From Pseudanabaena sp. ABRG5-3 (GTDB lineage: Bacteria > Cyanobacteriota > Cyanobacteriia > Pseudanabaenales > Pseudanabaenaceae): a stretch of DNA of 64,000 bases. Under the pieces are notes generated by a model. The model ran no database searches. It was not told where the DNA came from and saw only the letters and a list, made by a program, of their open reading frames with translations. The stretch lies in contig NZ_AP017563.1 in the NCBI RefSeq assembly GCF_003967015.1, positions 62,001 through 126,000 on the forward strand, read 5' to 3'. Each line of letters starts with the position of its first letter. Position 1 is the first letter of the stretch. Shown piece after piece: positions 1 to 9,306 of this stretch. Position numbers and translations under genes: made by a program.

Positions 1-1759
1 CAGGGGTGATACTGACGTTTTTATTAAATCTATGGGTGTAAAATGCCTCAATTAACCAAGGTGTAAGAGCATCCTTACGGGCTGCATTGTCATTACTGGT
101 CACATAGGGAGTGATGGCAGCGAGGATACCCGCATGATTCCCTTCTTGAAAGAGATCAAAGAATCCTAGACTGATTGATGCACTAAATACACTTGCCTTT
201 TGAGGAGCAGTTAAGTTAGTAGCAGCAGTGGTGGAAAATCCTCCGCCCAAACCAACTTTGGGAAATATTCTCCAATCAAATTGACTACCAAAGGTATCGG
301 AAAGAGTTGTCACATCACCAAAAGGTGCGATCGCATTAGTTGTACCAGTAGGACCACCAAAGCTGACTTCTCCAGCTCTCAAAAGACCATTTGTACCAGT
401 CCAGTACTTGCGAACATAGTTTAAAGAACCAGCAAATCTATCAGAAGGCTTGAAGGTAACTTGAACTGCGTAGGTGCTGCTGCCACCAAATAGCCCACTA
501 CCATTAGCTTGATTAGGTGTAGCAGGAGTGCCTACTCCGGGATTACTTGCTTGGACATCACTAGCAAAGTAGCCAGTATGGATCTGCCATTGATCGTTAA
601 AGCGATAAGCCGCACCGATACCAGTATTTGTAAATCCGGGGCGGAAAATGATCGGATTAAAGAGTCCATAGACTGTGGCAGCAGTGGAATTTCCGCTACG
701 TAGAGGGGTAATCAAAGGGAAATAGTCAAAGAATTGTAATCCCCTTGCTGAGAGCCAAATTGTGGCTTGATCGCCAACGGGAAACCGATAGAAGAGCTGT
801 CCGAGGGTAAAGGAGTTAGGAATGGTGGTAGAAGTGGAACCATCAAGGGCAAAGTTAGCTACGTTAGATTGTACAACTCTGCCACCACTTGTCCCTCCTA
901 GAAGGCTGGAAATGGGAGGTGGATTACTTGTGCCGATTGTGAAGCTTAATAGATCTTTGCCAGTGAAGCTGGTATTCAATCGAAGGTTTGCAGCGTAGGT
1001 AAAGAATAGATTGGTAGTTCTGCTATCTCCAGTGGAGGCAGTTCTGCTATTAGAGACTAAAGTTCCAATGAGAAACTGGGCTGAACCTGACAATTTAGTA
1101 GTAGCGGAAAATTGTTGTGCTTCCAGTTTGGCGGTTTTAGCATCCAGTGCATCGACTCTGCCTCGGAGAGTCGATAGCTCAACGGCAAATTCTTCTTGAA
1201 GTTTTTGTAAGGTTGCAAGATCTTCCTTGCTAACTTTGTCAGCTAGACCAGCGCTAATAATTTCATTGATTTTATCAAGGGCTGTATTCAAGCCTGCGGC
1301 AAATTCGTAACGGGTTAAGGCTTGTTTCCCTCGATAGGTACTGTCAGGATAGCCAGCGATAACTCCATAACGTTCTACCAAAGATTGTAGTGCAGTAAAA
1401 GCCCAATCAGTTGATCTGACATCGTTAAGCTGGGAAACAGAAGTAATCGCCGCAAGTTCTGAATTTTGAGAAGAGAGGTTAGCATTTGAATCAGAGAGCT
1501 GGGTGACGGGAACTACTACTAATTCGTTTTTTTGAGCAGATTCTGGTAGTGGAGACTGTAGCCCTACTCCTGAAACATTAATGACATCATCGAGCTTAAC
1601 GGGGGAAGTCACTGCATTGACTGTACTGGATGAACTAGTAGATACATTGTTATCTGCTACTTTCTTAATTTCATTAGCATTGACTGACGATGTACTCGCG
1701 ATCGCTGTCATTAAAAGGATGGGAAAAGATAACGCAATTTTTTGCGAAGCCTTGGACAT
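1..1759 (-). CDS. SLH-domain porin of the cyanobacterial OprB/iron-uptake porin type (3' end outside window)
   Basis: Reading from the ATG at 1759 on the minus strand gives about 586 residues, open to the window edge. Seen: an N-terminal signal peptide (MSKASQKIALSFPILLMTAI), a low-complexity Ser/Thr linker, an SLH-like segment at about residues 110-165 (DWAFTALQSLVERYGVIAGY, then YRGKQALTRYEFAAGL), a short coiled coil (about 180-215), and a long beta-rich region with alternating hydrophobic strands. This order is that of cyanobacterial outer-membrane porins in which the SLH part anchors to peptidoglycan and the barrel passes small solutes or ions. The C-terminal barrel strands are missing. 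An operator-like repeat shared with sulfur genes lies about 190 bp upstream, so it may serve uptake of sulfur compounds (inference). Substrate unknown. Confidence 0.88.
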   Translation of the reverse strand, partial: MSKASQKIALSFPILLMTAIASTSSVNANEIKKVADNNVSTSSSSTVNAVTSPVKLDDVINVSGVGLQSPLPESAQKNELVVVPVTQLSDSNANLSSQNSELAAITSVSQLNDVRSTDWAFTALQSLVERYGVIAGYPDSTYRGKQALTRYEFAAGLNTALDKINEIISAGLADKVSKEDLATLQKLQEEFAVELSTLRGRVDALDAKTAKLEAQQFSATTKLSGSAQFLIGTLVSNSRTASTGDSRTTNLFFTYAANLRLNTSFTGKDLLSFTIGTSNPPPISSLLGGTSGGRVVQSNVANFALDGSTSTTIPNSFTLGQLFYRFPVGDQATIWLSARGLQFFDYFPLITPLRSGNSTAATVYGLFNPIIFRPGFTNTGIGAAYRFNDQWQIHTGYFASDVQASNPGVGTPATPNQANGSGLFGGSSTYAVQVTFKPSDRFAGSLNYVRKYWTGTNGLLRAGEVSFGGPTGTTNAIAPFGDVTTLSDTFGSQFDWRIFPKVGLGGGFSTTAATNLTAPQKASVFSASISLGFFDLFQEGNHAGILAAITPYVTSNDNAARKDALTPWLIEAFYTHRFNKNVSITP

Positions 1760-1943
1760 TACAATGTTTCCTCACTATAGATCGAAATAACTTGGCAGTT
1801 GTCCTAAAAATTTGTTAATTGAATGAGCAATAAACTACAAATTAATTAATTAGGAACTGCAAATACTTTTACTAGATACTTTGACAAATATCATTGTATT
1901 TTTAGGTGGATTTTTGAGCATTTAAAACAGCTTTAAACCTAAA

Positions 1944-1971
1944 ATACTATAAATACATGTAATTACCGTAG
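1944..1971 (-). promoter_or_regulatory. Candidate operator (CTACGGTA motif) upstream of porin
   Basis: On the minus strand the site begins CTACGGTAATTACATG, closely matching the sites before ssuC (6036-6063) and ssuA (21970-21997). The right half is degenerate (TATAGTAT). It lies about 185-210 bp upstream of the porin start. The regulator is unknown; a LysR-type activator would fit a sulfur regulon, but this is inference. Confidence 0.5.
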
Positions 1972-2159
1972 TATGTAGAAAGTATTACATAGTTATGTGC
2001 TAAAAGCAAGTATTTTGTTAGTACTATAAGGTTACTTAGAAAGTAGTTTTTAGCAAATGTAAATAATGTTATTTAGATTACAATTAATATTTAGTTTGTT
2101 GTTTGTCTAGAGAATTTAAATTTTTAAAAAGCATATTTATAGTTGATTTGTGTAGCTTT

Positions 2160-2255
2160 TATAGCGGTTTTCAGTCTAGTAAGGTACAAGGTAAGCTATC
2201 TGAACAAGGGGCTTAAGCCCCTTGTCTGTACCTCACTAGTATAAAAATTGCTATA
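2160..2255. repeat. TATAGC-ended palindromic element
   Basis: The ends are inverted (TATAGCGGTTTT on the left; complement of the right end TATAGCAATTTTTA), inner arms GGTAC/GTACC follow, and the centre holds the 22-bp palindrome at 2204-2225. A related element in the opposite orientation lies at 2471-2538. It looks like a non-coding miniature element. The rest of 1760-2811 shows no gene. Confidence 0.55.
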
Positions 2256-2349
2256 GATGAAATAAAATATTACTAAAATTAAACTTGTTATGGCTTATTT
2301 AGCTTGTAAAATCATTAGTCTTATCTTCGTGATCCCTGATTTACAATTC

Positions 2350-2404
2350 AAAACCCAAATAAACAAAGACATTGCAAAGCAATGTCTTTGTTTATTTGGG
2401 TTTT
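2350..2404. repeat. Perfect 26-bp stem hairpin
   Basis: Arms 2350-2375 and 2379-2404 are fully complementary with an AAA loop, and the outer ends are A4/T4 runs. It could terminate transcription in either direction, but it is not next to a gene end. Confidence 0.7.
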
Positions 2405-2429
2405 ATTTTCTAAGTAAAACTTTCACTGC

Positions 2430-2538
2430 TATAGCAAACCTAAAAATCTACAAATGATTTAGGACTGCTATATAGCAATTCTCATGTTGGTGAGGTACAG
2501 ACAAGGGGCTTAAGCCCCTTGTTCGGTTAGCTTAGATA
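2430..2538. repeat. Two adjoining TATAGC-ended repeats
   Basis: 2430-2474 is a short inverted element (TATAGCAAACC ... GGACTGCTATA) whose right half, read in reverse (TATAGCAGTCCTAAATCATT), recurs at 42208. Directly after it, 2471-2538 repeats much of the 2160-2255 element in opposite orientation, including the 22-bp palindrome at 2501-2522. Confidence 0.55.
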
Positions 2539-2641
2539 AAATTATGTCTCCCTTAATAGACTACAAAACTCTATATAGATTTAATAGTCTAAAATAATTT
2601 GTAATTAAAGAAATTTGAAAATATAGCATAAATTAATATAT

Positions 2642-2684
2642 AAAACCGAGAAGATAGTTTTGTCGTAACTATCTTCTCGGTTTT
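2642..2684 (-). terminator. Hairpin downstream of the ssu-type operon
   Basis: Perfect 18-bp stem (2642-2659 with 2667-2684), 7-nt loop, U-run on the minus strand. It lies about 130 nt past the nitroreductase stop codon, so it probably ends the minus-strand operon 5935-2812. Confidence 0.55.
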
Positions 2685-2811
2685 GGTTTTGTCCTAATAT
2701 AATTGGCTACTGCCATAAATAAAGCATGAGCTTCTCGTAATAAATTGGTTTTGAACTATTGCCTTGAAATATTATCAAAATGTGACAAGTAATGAAATTT
2801 GTAAAAATGCT

Positions 2812-3642
2812 TTAGCGTATCGCAAAACCAAGATTATGTAATATTTCCGTCAAGCGATCGCGTCCACCTAGAGCCTCAGCCGTAGCGATTCTCGCTGTGG
2901 AATGGGTTGACCAATCACTATTAACGCCTGTTTGCTGCTGTTGATAGAAATTAGTCATAATCCGATCATATTCCGCGATCGCATCAGCTTGCTTTTCAGT
3001 AGAGTAGCCCTCACGATGGAGAACTGCGGATTGATCTAGACGTGGCTTGACCGCAGGAATATTGTCGGGATCAGGATAGCCAACGCTAAGCCCAAACACA
3101 GGAAATACTAGGGGTGGTAAATTCAGTTCTTTAGCTACTGCTTCAGGATTATTCCGAATTGCACCGACATAAACTGTTCCTAAACTGAGGGATTCTGCCG
3201 CAACTACTGCATTTTGAGCAGCGAGAGAAGCATCGATCGCCCCAGTGAGAAAGGTCTCTAAATAATCCAGTCCTTCAGATTTGGAGTTGCGTGCATCAGC
3301 AATATTTCGCGCCCGTGATAGATCGGCAAGCCAAACTAAAAATAGTGGGACTTGGCGGATATGGGCTTGGTTGCGGGCTAATACGGATAAACGCTCTTTG
3401 CGAGCAGCATCTTCGACAGCAACTACGCTCCACAATTGCAAATTAGAAGAACTTGCCGCAGACTGAGCCGCAGCAATTAAGGTTTCTAAAGTTCCTTTGG
3501 GTAAGGGTTTAGATAAATAAGAACGGATTGAGCGATGGGTTAATAAATTACTGATCTGATCATTCCATAGAAAGTCGTCAGAGAAAGAACTGCCATAACG
3601 ATCATGAAGTAAATCAACAGTGGAAATGGTAGCTGTAGTCAT
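2812..3642 (-). CDS. NfsA-like NADPH-dependent flavin oxidoreductase (nitroreductase family)
   Basis: 276 aa with nitroreductase-fold signatures: LLTHRSIRSYLSKPLPKGTL (FMN-contacting THRSIR stretch, residues 33-52), AAQSAASSSNLQLWSVV, and AAESLSLGTVYVGAIRNNP followed by PVFGLSVGYPD, the glycine-rich flavin-binding segment of NfsA/FRP enzymes. Members of this family are cytosolic FMN-dependent homodimers that reduce nitro compounds, quinones or free flavin with NADPH. It is the last gene of the ssu-type cluster, 14 nt after the FMN reductase, so supplying reduced flavin for a monooxygenase is a sensible role (inference). Full length for the family. Confidence 0.85.
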   Translation of the reverse strand: MTTATISTVDLLHDRYGSSFSDDFLWNDQISNLLTHRSIRSYLSKPLPKGTLETLIAAAQSAASSSNLQLWSVVAVEDAARKERLSVLARNQAHIRQVPLFLVWLADLSRARNIADARNSKSEGLDYLETFLTGAIDASLAAQNAVVAAESLSLGTVYVGAIRNNPEAVAKELNLPPLVFPVFGLSVGYPDPDNIPAVKPRLDQSAVLHREGYSTEKQADAIAEYDRIMTNFYQQQQTGVNSDWSTHSTARIATAEALGGRDRLTEILHNLGFAIR

Positions 3643-3656
3643 AGAATTTTGAACCT

Positions 3657-4247
3657 TTAATGAACAGCGTAAATCTCATCTAACAGAGGAGATGGATTAT
3701 TTTGATTAGCATTTTTACTAGGTGCGATCGCCTGAAGCAAATCCTGCAAAGCTGCCTGTAAGCGAATCGTAATTTCGAGGTTGGAATGTTCAGCATCTTG
3801 TATTTGATCATCTACCGCAAAAACACTGGGTAGGATTTGGGTTGCGCCAAGTTCAGTTAGCACAGGTTTTAGAGAATATTCTAACGCTGAAGCATGAGCA
3901 ATTGTATGACTGGTGGCAAGCGGGAGAATTACTTTGTGGGCAAAAATTCTTCTTGGTAATAGATCGAGGAATGACTTTAGTAGACCTGTATAGGCAGATT
4001 TAGCAATTGGGCTGCCGATAATTATTGCATCTGCATCTTCAACCAGTTGCTTGGGATAGAACAGAGCAGGACTAGAGTAACGCCCAAAAGCTAAGTCTTC
4101 AGCCAATAGATTGCGTACTAATAAAGTATCAATCTTGATTTTCGAGAATTTTGATTGATTTTCTAAAAGATACTTGGCATAGTCTAAAAAAGTGTGGTTG
4201 GGACAGGGATGAAGGGGACTGCCACCAATGAGTAAGATACGAGTCAT
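3657..4247 (-). CDS. ssuE: NADPH-dependent FMN reductase, SsuE-like
   Basis: 196 aa flavodoxin-like reductase: ILLIGGSPLHPCPNHTFLDY at the N-terminus (phosphate-binding loop), DADAIIIGSPIAKSAYTGLLK (central FMN site) and LATSHTIAHASALEYSLKPV (helical segment as in SsuE). SsuE reduces FMN with NAD(P)H and hands FMNH2 to an alkanesulfonate monooxygenase. The gene sits between ssuB and a second flavin reductase, which supports the assignment. No SsuD lies inside this operon; the nearest flavin monooxygenase is at 10305-11663. Confidence 0.82.
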   Translation of the reverse strand: MTRILLIGGSPLHPCPNHTFLDYAKYLLENQSKFSKIKIDTLLVRNLLAEDLAFGRYSSPALFYPKQLVEDADAIIIGSPIAKSAYTGLLKSFLDLLPRRIFAHKVILPLATSHTIAHASALEYSLKPVLTELGATQILPSVFAVDDQIQDAEHSNLEITIRLQAALQDLLQAIAPSKNANQNNPSPLLDEIYAVH

Positions 4248-4271
4248 GGATTTTGTGGAGGAGTAGGAGTA

Positions 4272-5033
4272 TTAGGCGGCTTGAGCAGCAAACTGAGAGA
4301 TACTTTCAGGATTCATTACTCTGGTACGAATCTTGTCTACAAGCGCAGCAAATTCCGCACTGCCACGAGAACGCGGACGGGGTAAGTCAATTTTTAAATC
4401 TAGTCCGATTTGACCATTTTCGATCAAAATTAGGCGATCGCATAAAGCTACAGCTTCTTCGACATCATGAGTAATCAGTAGGGCGGTAAACTTCTGTTCT
4501 AGCCAAAGATTTTCTAATAAATTCTGCATTTCGATGCGAGTGAGGGCATCCAACGCGCCAAGAGGTTCATCTAAAAGCATTAATCTCGGTTCACTCACCA
4601 AGGCACGGGCAAGGGCAACTCTTTGCTTTTGACCACCAGAAAGAATTGAAGGAAACTCCGATGCCCGATCGCTTAAGCCAACTTGAGCTAAAGCCCATCT
4701 TGCCCGAATACGAGATTCCTTCGGTAAGCCTAGAGACACGTTTTGATAAACCTTCTTCCAAGGCAATAGTCTTGGCTCTTGGAACATGACTCTGGCGATC
4801 GGATTAATCCCTTTCACGGGTTGATCGTCTACCCAAAGAGAACCTGCATTAGGAGCCGCTAGTCCTGCGATCGCTCTCAAGAGGGTGCTTTTACCGCAAC
4901 CACTACGCCCAACGATCGCGATAAATTCTCCAGCCCTAATTTCCAGATTTAATCCTTGTAAAACATGGGTTTTTCCAAAGCTTTTCCAAAGATTCTCAAT
5001 ATTCAGATCTACACCTCTAACTGTACTTGACAT
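4272..5033 (-). CDS. ssuB: Aliphatic sulfonate ABC transporter ATP-binding protein
   Basis: 253 aa ABC ATPase of the nitrate/sulfonate/taurine class. Walker [10 protein letters not shown] (about 42-50), signature [15 protein letters not shown] (about 131-145), Walker [13 protein letters not shown] (about 151-162) and the switch histidine in [13 protein letters not shown]. It energises uptake through the SsuC permease encoded 50 nt upstream. The substrate class (sulfonate rather than nitrate or taurine) is inferred from ssuE and the SsuA-like proteins in the window. Confidence 0.9.
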   Translation of the reverse strand: MSSTVRGVDLNIENLWKSFGKTHVLQGLNLEIRAGEFIAIVGRSGCGKSTLLRAIAGLAAPNAGSLWVDDQPVKGINPIARVMFQEPRLLPWKKVYQNVSLGLPKESRIRARWALAQVGLSDRASEFPSILSGGQKQRVALARALVSEPRLMLLDEPLGALDALTRIEMQNLLENLWLEQKFTALLITHDVEEAVALCDRLILIENGQIGLDLKIDLPRPRSRGSAEFAALVDKIRTRVMNPESISQFAAQAA

Positions 5034-5083
5034 AATGACTCCATTTACAAATTTTACAAATAATTAAGTGTCTAAGTAACGAA

Positions 5084-5935
5084 CTAAGCTGCCTTCACTT
5101 TTTGATAGTTAGGATGCCAATTGAGACATACAGCTTCCAAAGTTCTCACGATAACGTCCGCGAGTTTCCCAAAAGAGGCATATAGCAAGATGCTGAATAC
5201 AACCACATCCGTTTGCATGAATTCTCTGGCGCTGGTTGCCATGTAGCCAATTCCTGAGTCGGCAGCGATCGTTTCGGCAACAATTAGTGAGAGCCACATA
5301 ATGCCGAGAGAGAAGCGCACTCCTACTAAAATCGAAGGTAAGGCTCCGGGGAGAATAATATTCCAAAATAATTCAAAGGGATTCAGCCCATAGACTTTGC
5401 CCATTTCGATTAGACCAGTATCGATGCTGCGGATACCGTGAAAGGTATTGATGTAAATGGGAAAGAGGACACCACTGGAGACTAGGAATAACTTCGCTTC
5501 TTCTCCAATTCCAAACCACAAAATTACAAGGGGAATTAACGCAAGATTGGGGATATTTCTCCACATTTGCAGAGTGGTATCAAAGATCTTTTCCGAAACG
5601 CGGAATAATCCATTCACAAGTCCAAAAATAAAGCCAATGCTGCCACCGATCGCAAAACCAGTTAAGGCGCGTGAAGCACTGATTTTAAAGTTGGTAGCTA
5701 GTTCTCCTGATTGCGCGAGTTTAATCGCTGCGCTGATAACTGTGGTCGGTGCAGGTAAAATGCGCGTGGACAGCCAGCCAAACTGTACCGCTAATTGCCA
5801 AAGGATCACAAGAAAGATCGGAAATAGCCAAGGAACTAAGCCACCAAAGCCATTTTGCACTTGAGTAATTGCTTTATTAACAAGGCTATTTTTAGAACGA
5901 TGATGAGAAGTGGAGCTTGAGGACAAATGTTGCAT
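5084..5935 (-). CDS. ssuC: Aliphatic sulfonate ABC transporter permease
   Basis: 283 aa inner-membrane permease of the BPD_transp_1 family. About six hydrophobic segments, the first at about residues 35-52 (WLFPIFLVILWQLAVQFGWL). The EAA loop that docks on the ATPase is seen near GLNPFELFWNIILPGALPSI. First gene of the minus-strand operon ssuC-ssuB-ssuE-nitroreductase; an operator-like inverted repeat lies 101-128 bp upstream. The solute-binding partners are not in this operon but 16-18 kb away (22.1 and 24.2 kb). Confidence 0.9.
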   Translation of the reverse strand: MQHLSSSSTSHHRSKNSLVNKAITQVQNGFGGLVPWLFPIFLVILWQLAVQFGWLSTRILPAPTTVISAAIKLAQSGELATNFKISASRALTGFAIGGSIGFIFGLVNGLFRVSEKIFDTTLQMWRNIPNLALIPLVILWFGIGEEAKLFLVSSGVLFPIYINTFHGIRSIDTGLIEMGKVYGLNPFELFWNIILPGALPSILVGVRFSLGIMWLSLIVAETIAADSGIGYMATSAREFMQTDVVVFSILLYASFGKLADVIVRTLEAVCLNWHPNYQKVKAA

Positions 5936-6035
5936 AGTGGTCTTTATAGTCTACTGAATCACGACCTAATCACGACCTACAAAGCTATGGGGAACCTGTA
6001 TTTTGATACGTCGCAGTTGAATGTAAATCTTTAAT

Positions 6036-6063
6036 CTACGGTAAAATCATGTAGATACCGTAG
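6036..6063 (-). promoter_or_regulatory. Candidate operator, best inverted repeat of the CTACGGTA family
   Basis: CTACGGTA at 6036-6043 and TACCGTAG at 6056-6063 form a perfect 8-bp inverted repeat with a 12-nt spacer, 101-128 bp upstream of ssuC. It is the most symmetrical copy of the family. Confidence 0.65.
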
Positions 6064-6135
6064 AATGTAAAAATCAGTATGTCACCTGCTGTAAAAAAAA
6101 TCAATCTTTTTTAAAAATTAATCAAAATCTTCCAG

Positions 6136-6157
6136 ACAAGGGGCTTAAGCCCCTTGT
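6136..6157. repeat. 22-bp dispersed palindrome
   Basis: Perfect palindrome ACAAGGGGCTT/AAGCCCCTTGT, one of five copies (others at 2204, 2501, 27862 and an imperfect one at 44374). Confidence 0.7.
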
Positions 6158-6282
6158 TCATTTTTTGCAGCAAAACCCATGTCAGACAAGATGTCTGACC
6201 TACAAAAGGTGATCTCTATGTGGTATGGGCATCTTGCCCGTTTCTTGATGAAATTTGTTAGTCAATCAGAGCAAAACGTAGT

Positions 6283-6335
6283 CCAGAGAAATTTTTGAAA
6301 GTGCAGCTACGCTGCACTTTCAAAAATTTCTCTGG
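6283..6335. repeat. Perfect 25-bp stem hairpin between divergent genes
   Basis: Arms 6283-6307 and 6311-6335 pair perfectly around a TAC loop. A smaller hairpin (CAGCGC-GAA-GCGCTG, 6344-6358) follows just before the tauE-like start. The genes on either side diverge, so this is not a simple shared terminator; a related hairpin is at 44114-44162. Confidence 0.65.
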
Positions 6336-6372
6336 GTTTTAATTCAGCGCGAAGCGCTGTAATAATCAATAA

Positions 6373-7137
6373 ATGATAGAAATTCTGACTCTTTGTGGAT
6401 TTGCATTTCTCGCGGGCTTAGTTGATGCGGTGGTCGGTGGCGGTGGACTAATTCAATTACCAGCACTGTTAATTATGTTGCCGCAAACTGCGATCGCCTC
6501 CATCTTAGGTACTAGCAAATTTGTCTCGATCGCAGGAACCACCATCGCCGTCCAACAATATGCTAAGCAACAAAAAATTGCATGGGGAACCACAATTCCC
6601 GCAATGGTAACGGCTTTTATTTTTTCTTTCTTAGGTGCAAGAGTTACAAGTTTACTTAATCCTAGTTTGATGCGTCCCATGATTTTAGGTTTATTAATTG
6701 CCGTAGCAATCTATACCTTTAATAAAAAAGATTTTGGACTATTCCAAATATCAAAACTCAGCCGATCACAGCAATGGTTATATAGTGTAGCGATCGGTTC
6801 GATCATCGGCTTTTACGATGGATTTTTTGGTCCTGGAACAGGGAGCTTTTTGATTTTTGCATTTGTTGGGATATTCGGTTACAGCTTTCTAGCAGCTTCA
6901 GCTTCGGCAAAGGTAATTAACTTTGCTACTAATCTCGCGGCAATTATTTACTTTGCGTTTACGAATAATGTCATTTATTCCTTAGGCATACCAATGGCAA
7001 TTTGTAATATTTTAGGGGCTTTTATAGGTGCAAAATTAGCAATTAAAAATGGCAGTCAATTTGTAAGAAAACTATTTTTAATTATTGTGTCATTACTAAT
7101 TCTCAAGCTAGGCTACGACATCATTAATAGTTTGTGA
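6373..7137 (+). CDS. TauE/SafE (TSUP) family sulfite/sulfonate exporter-like permease
   Basis: 254 aa, about eight transmembrane segments in two repeats, each with the family's Gly/Asp pattern: GLVDAVVGGGGLIQLPAL (residues 15-32) and IGFYDGFFGPGTGSFLIFAF (about 150-170). TSUP proteins export or take up sulfite, sulfonates and related anions in sulfonate-utilising bacteria. Divergent from ssuC; its position in the island suggests release of excess sulfite (inference). No usual Shine-Dalgarno is evident, but the N-terminus fits the family. Confidence 0.82.
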   Translation: MIEILTLCGFAFLAGLVDAVVGGGGLIQLPALLIMLPQTAIASILGTSKFVSIAGTTIAVQQYAKQQKIAWGTTIPAMVTAFIFSFLGARVTSLLNPSLMRPMILGLLIAVAIYTFNKKDFGLFQISKLSRSQQWLYSVAIGSIIGFYDGFFGPGTGSFLIFAFVGIFGYSFLAASASAKVINFATNLAAIIYFAFTNNVIYSLGIPMAICNILGAFIGAKLAIKNGSQFVRKLFLIIVSLLILKLGYDIINSL

Positions 7138-7352
7138 GATTAAGCTTAAAATTGGTTTACTCTCATCAAGTATTAATTCCATCAATTAACGTGGGAAAAC
7201 AGCTATTTATTCGGTTATTAAAACAATCAAATATTGTGATTAATACGGGGTCTATTTTGATGATTCCTATTAATTTCTTGAGATAGAATGTATTTAAGAG
7301 AACAAATGTAATAGTTCTTAACACTCACACAAAAAATATCAAGAAGATTAAT

Positions 7353-7949
7353 ATGAAATACCTCAAACGACTAGCTATTCCCTGTCTACTCATGGGACTA
7401 TCCCTGAGTGCTATTTCTGTCATAATTCCTAGAACAAATAGCGCGATCGCTCAAGATTTGACAATAGCTTCTTCGCCAACAAGATTTATTCAGTTTCCTA
7501 GTCTTATTTCCGTTGATACGAGCGATCGCGATACGAACACTCGCAATGCCATCTATTCCTTTCAAATAGCTGTTCCGCAACAAGCAGGATCATCCTTACA
7601 AAAGGTAACGATCGCTCAGAAAAATCCCATTGAGCCGATATCCTTTTCGAGTGATCGCACCACTGCCTATATTCAAGAATCATCAGGTACTCGCACCGAT
7701 GTAGAAACAAAAACAGCGATTGACCCCAATACCAGAGCCGTATCCGTTACATTTACTTCCCCAATTCCTGTAGGTAAAACTGTAGTTATTGGCTTGCGCC
7801 CAGTCAGTAATCCCAGTTTAGAAGGTGAGTATGTCTTTGGCGTAAATGCTTTTGCCGATGCTCAGCGATCGCAAGGGGCTTTTATTGGCTATGGTCGCTT
7901 GGGAATCTATAACACCTACATTAGTGATGTATTTGTACCAACTTTTTAA
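7353..7949 (+). CDS. DUF2808 secreted protein
   Basis: 198 aa with an N-terminal signal peptide (MKYLKRLAIPCLLMGLSLSA, cleavage probably after NSAIAQ). The remainder matches cyanobacterial DUF2808 proteins in layout: an IQFPSLISVDTSDRDTN-type start, FQIAVPQQAGSSLQKVTI, and a C-terminal GEYVFGVNAFADAQRSQGAF block. These are small periplasmic or cell-surface beta proteins of unknown role. It stands alone and is followed by a strong hairpin terminator. Confidence 0.78.
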   Translation: MKYLKRLAIPCLLMGLSLSAISVIIPRTNSAIAQDLTIASSPTRFIQFPSLISVDTSDRDTNTRNAIYSFQIAVPQQAGSSLQKVTIAQKNPIEPISFSSDRTTAYIQESSGTRTDVETKTAIDPNTRAVSVTFTSPIPVGKTVVIGLRPVSNPSLEGEYVFGVNAFADAQRSQGAFIGYGRLGIYNTYISDVFVPTF

Positions 7950-7972
7950 AGCGATCGCATTTAACTAGTTAT

Positions 7973-8013
7973 CCAAAAAGAGAGTCCATGCAAAGCATGG
8001 ACTCTCTTTTTGG
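7973..8013 (+). terminator. Rho-independent-type hairpin after DUF2808 gene
   Basis: Perfect 19-bp stem (7973-7991 with 7995-8013), AAA loop, T-rich 3' arm. Confidence 0.75.
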
Positions 8014-8116
8014 GTAAAAATACAATCCTTAGATAACCTAATAATTAGCATTACACAGAATTGTAATCTGGAAGACATATGTTTGCCATACACCTATGGC
8101 AGACTCATAAAATAAT

Positions 8117-8144
8117 CTACGCTAAACCAGTCAGGTAACGAGGG
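8117..8144 (+). promoter_or_regulatory. Candidate operator upstream of aldo/keto reductase
   Basis: CTACGCTAAACCAGTCAGGT, a one-base variant of CTACGGTA, about 97 bp upstream of the start. The whole 8035-8145 stretch resembles the leader at 16638-16743 before the amidohydrolase. Confidence 0.5.
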
Positions 8145-8240
8145 TTTAGATTTCAAATTCTCATGGACTCTAAATCCTTTTCATAAAAGCTTTTCCCAAT
8201 AACTAAATTTTTCTTAGTAAGCAACTTTCCATAACTGAAT

Positions 8241-9278
8241 ATGAAATACAACAAACTTGGCGATAGCGATTTACAGGTTTCGGAAATTACCCTCGGTACG
8301 ATGACTTGGGGAAATCAGAACACGATCACTGAAGCTCACGAACAATTAGATTATGCTTTTGATAATGGTGTGAACTTCCTTGATGCGGCGGAAATGTATC
8401 CCGTGCCAGTCCAAGAAAAGACCCAAGGTTTAACCGAAAGCTATATCGGTGAATGGCTAGCCAAGCGCCAACGCGATAAAGTCATCGTAGCAACCAAAAT
8501 CGCGGGACCTGGGCGCGGATTTGCATGGCTCCGCAGTGGTGTGCAGAAAATCGATCGCCAAAACATCGAGCAAGCCGTTGATGACAGCCTGAAACGTTTG
8601 CAAACCGATTACATCGACCTCTATCAAATTCACTGGCCTGATCGCTATGTGCCTCGTTTTGGAGAAACAGTTTATGACGTTACCAAAGAACATGAAACTG
8701 TTCCCATTTCTGAGCAACTTGCCGTATTTGATGACCTGATAAAGGCAGGTAAGATTCGCCATATTGGAGTCAGTAATGAGACTCCTTGGGGACTTGCCAA
8801 GTTTAGCCATGTCGCTAAAAAGAAGGGATTACCAAAGATTATTTCGATCCAGAATGCTTACAGCTTGCTGAATCGCGCCTTTGATGGGGCTTTAGCCGAG
8901 GCTTCCCATCATACGAATGTACCACTGCTTGCTTACAGCCCTCTCGCCTTCGGGTTACTGACTGGGAAATATCTCCATGACAACCCGCCAAAAGCACGTC
9001 TCAATGCCTTTGCAGGATTTGGCGATCGCTACCGCAAACCCAACGTGACCAATGCTGTAGCCGCCTATGTGGAAATTGCCAAGGCGCACAATATCAAACC
9101 TTCTGCTTTAGCTCTCGCCTTTGTCCGCAGTCGTTGGTTTGTGGCTAGCACGATTATTGGCGCGACTAGTTTAGATCAACTAAAGGAAGATCTCGATAGC
9201 ATCAATGTGAAACTTGATCCCGCCATTTTCGCCGAGATTGAAAATGTAAATTCCCTTTATCCCAACCCCGCCCAATAG
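8241..9278 (+). CDS. Aldo/keto reductase (Tas-like)
   Basis: 345 aa NADP(H)-dependent oxidoreductase with a TIM barrel. N-terminal LGDSDLQVSEITLGTMTWGN, the catalytic Asp/Tyr stretch NGVNFLDAAEMYPVP, the Lys strand KVIVATKIAGPGRG, the His strand DYIDLYQIHWPD (tetrad D, Y, K, H all present), and the C-terminal cofactor motif IIGATSLDQLKEDL. The closest familiar member is E. coli Tas. First gene of a plus-strand run with the GST and the flavin monooxygenase; the substrate is unknown. Confidence 0.88.
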   Translation: MKYNKLGDSDLQVSEITLGTMTWGNQNTITEAHEQLDYAFDNGVNFLDAAEMYPVPVQEKTQGLTESYIGEWLAKRQRDKVIVATKIAGPGRGFAWLRSGVQKIDRQNIEQAVDDSLKRLQTDYIDLYQIHWPDRYVPRFGETVYDVTKEHETVPISEQLAVFDDLIKAGKIRHIGVSNETPWGLAKFSHVAKKKGLPKIISIQNAYSLLNRAFDGALAEASHHTNVPLLAYSPLAFGLLTGKYLHDNPPKARLNAFAGFGDRYRKPNVTNAVAAYVEIAKAHNIKPSALALAFVRSRWFVASTIIGATSLDQLKEDLDSINVKLDPAIFAEIENVNSLYPNPAQ

Positions 9279-9306
9279 CATCAATAACAATGATCTTAAT
9301 GATCTC

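Noticed and set aside
8035-8145. SAM or other riboswitch in the conserved leader
   Set aside because: None of the known SAM-I core strings are present; the conservation centres on a short inverted repeat that suits a protein operator better.
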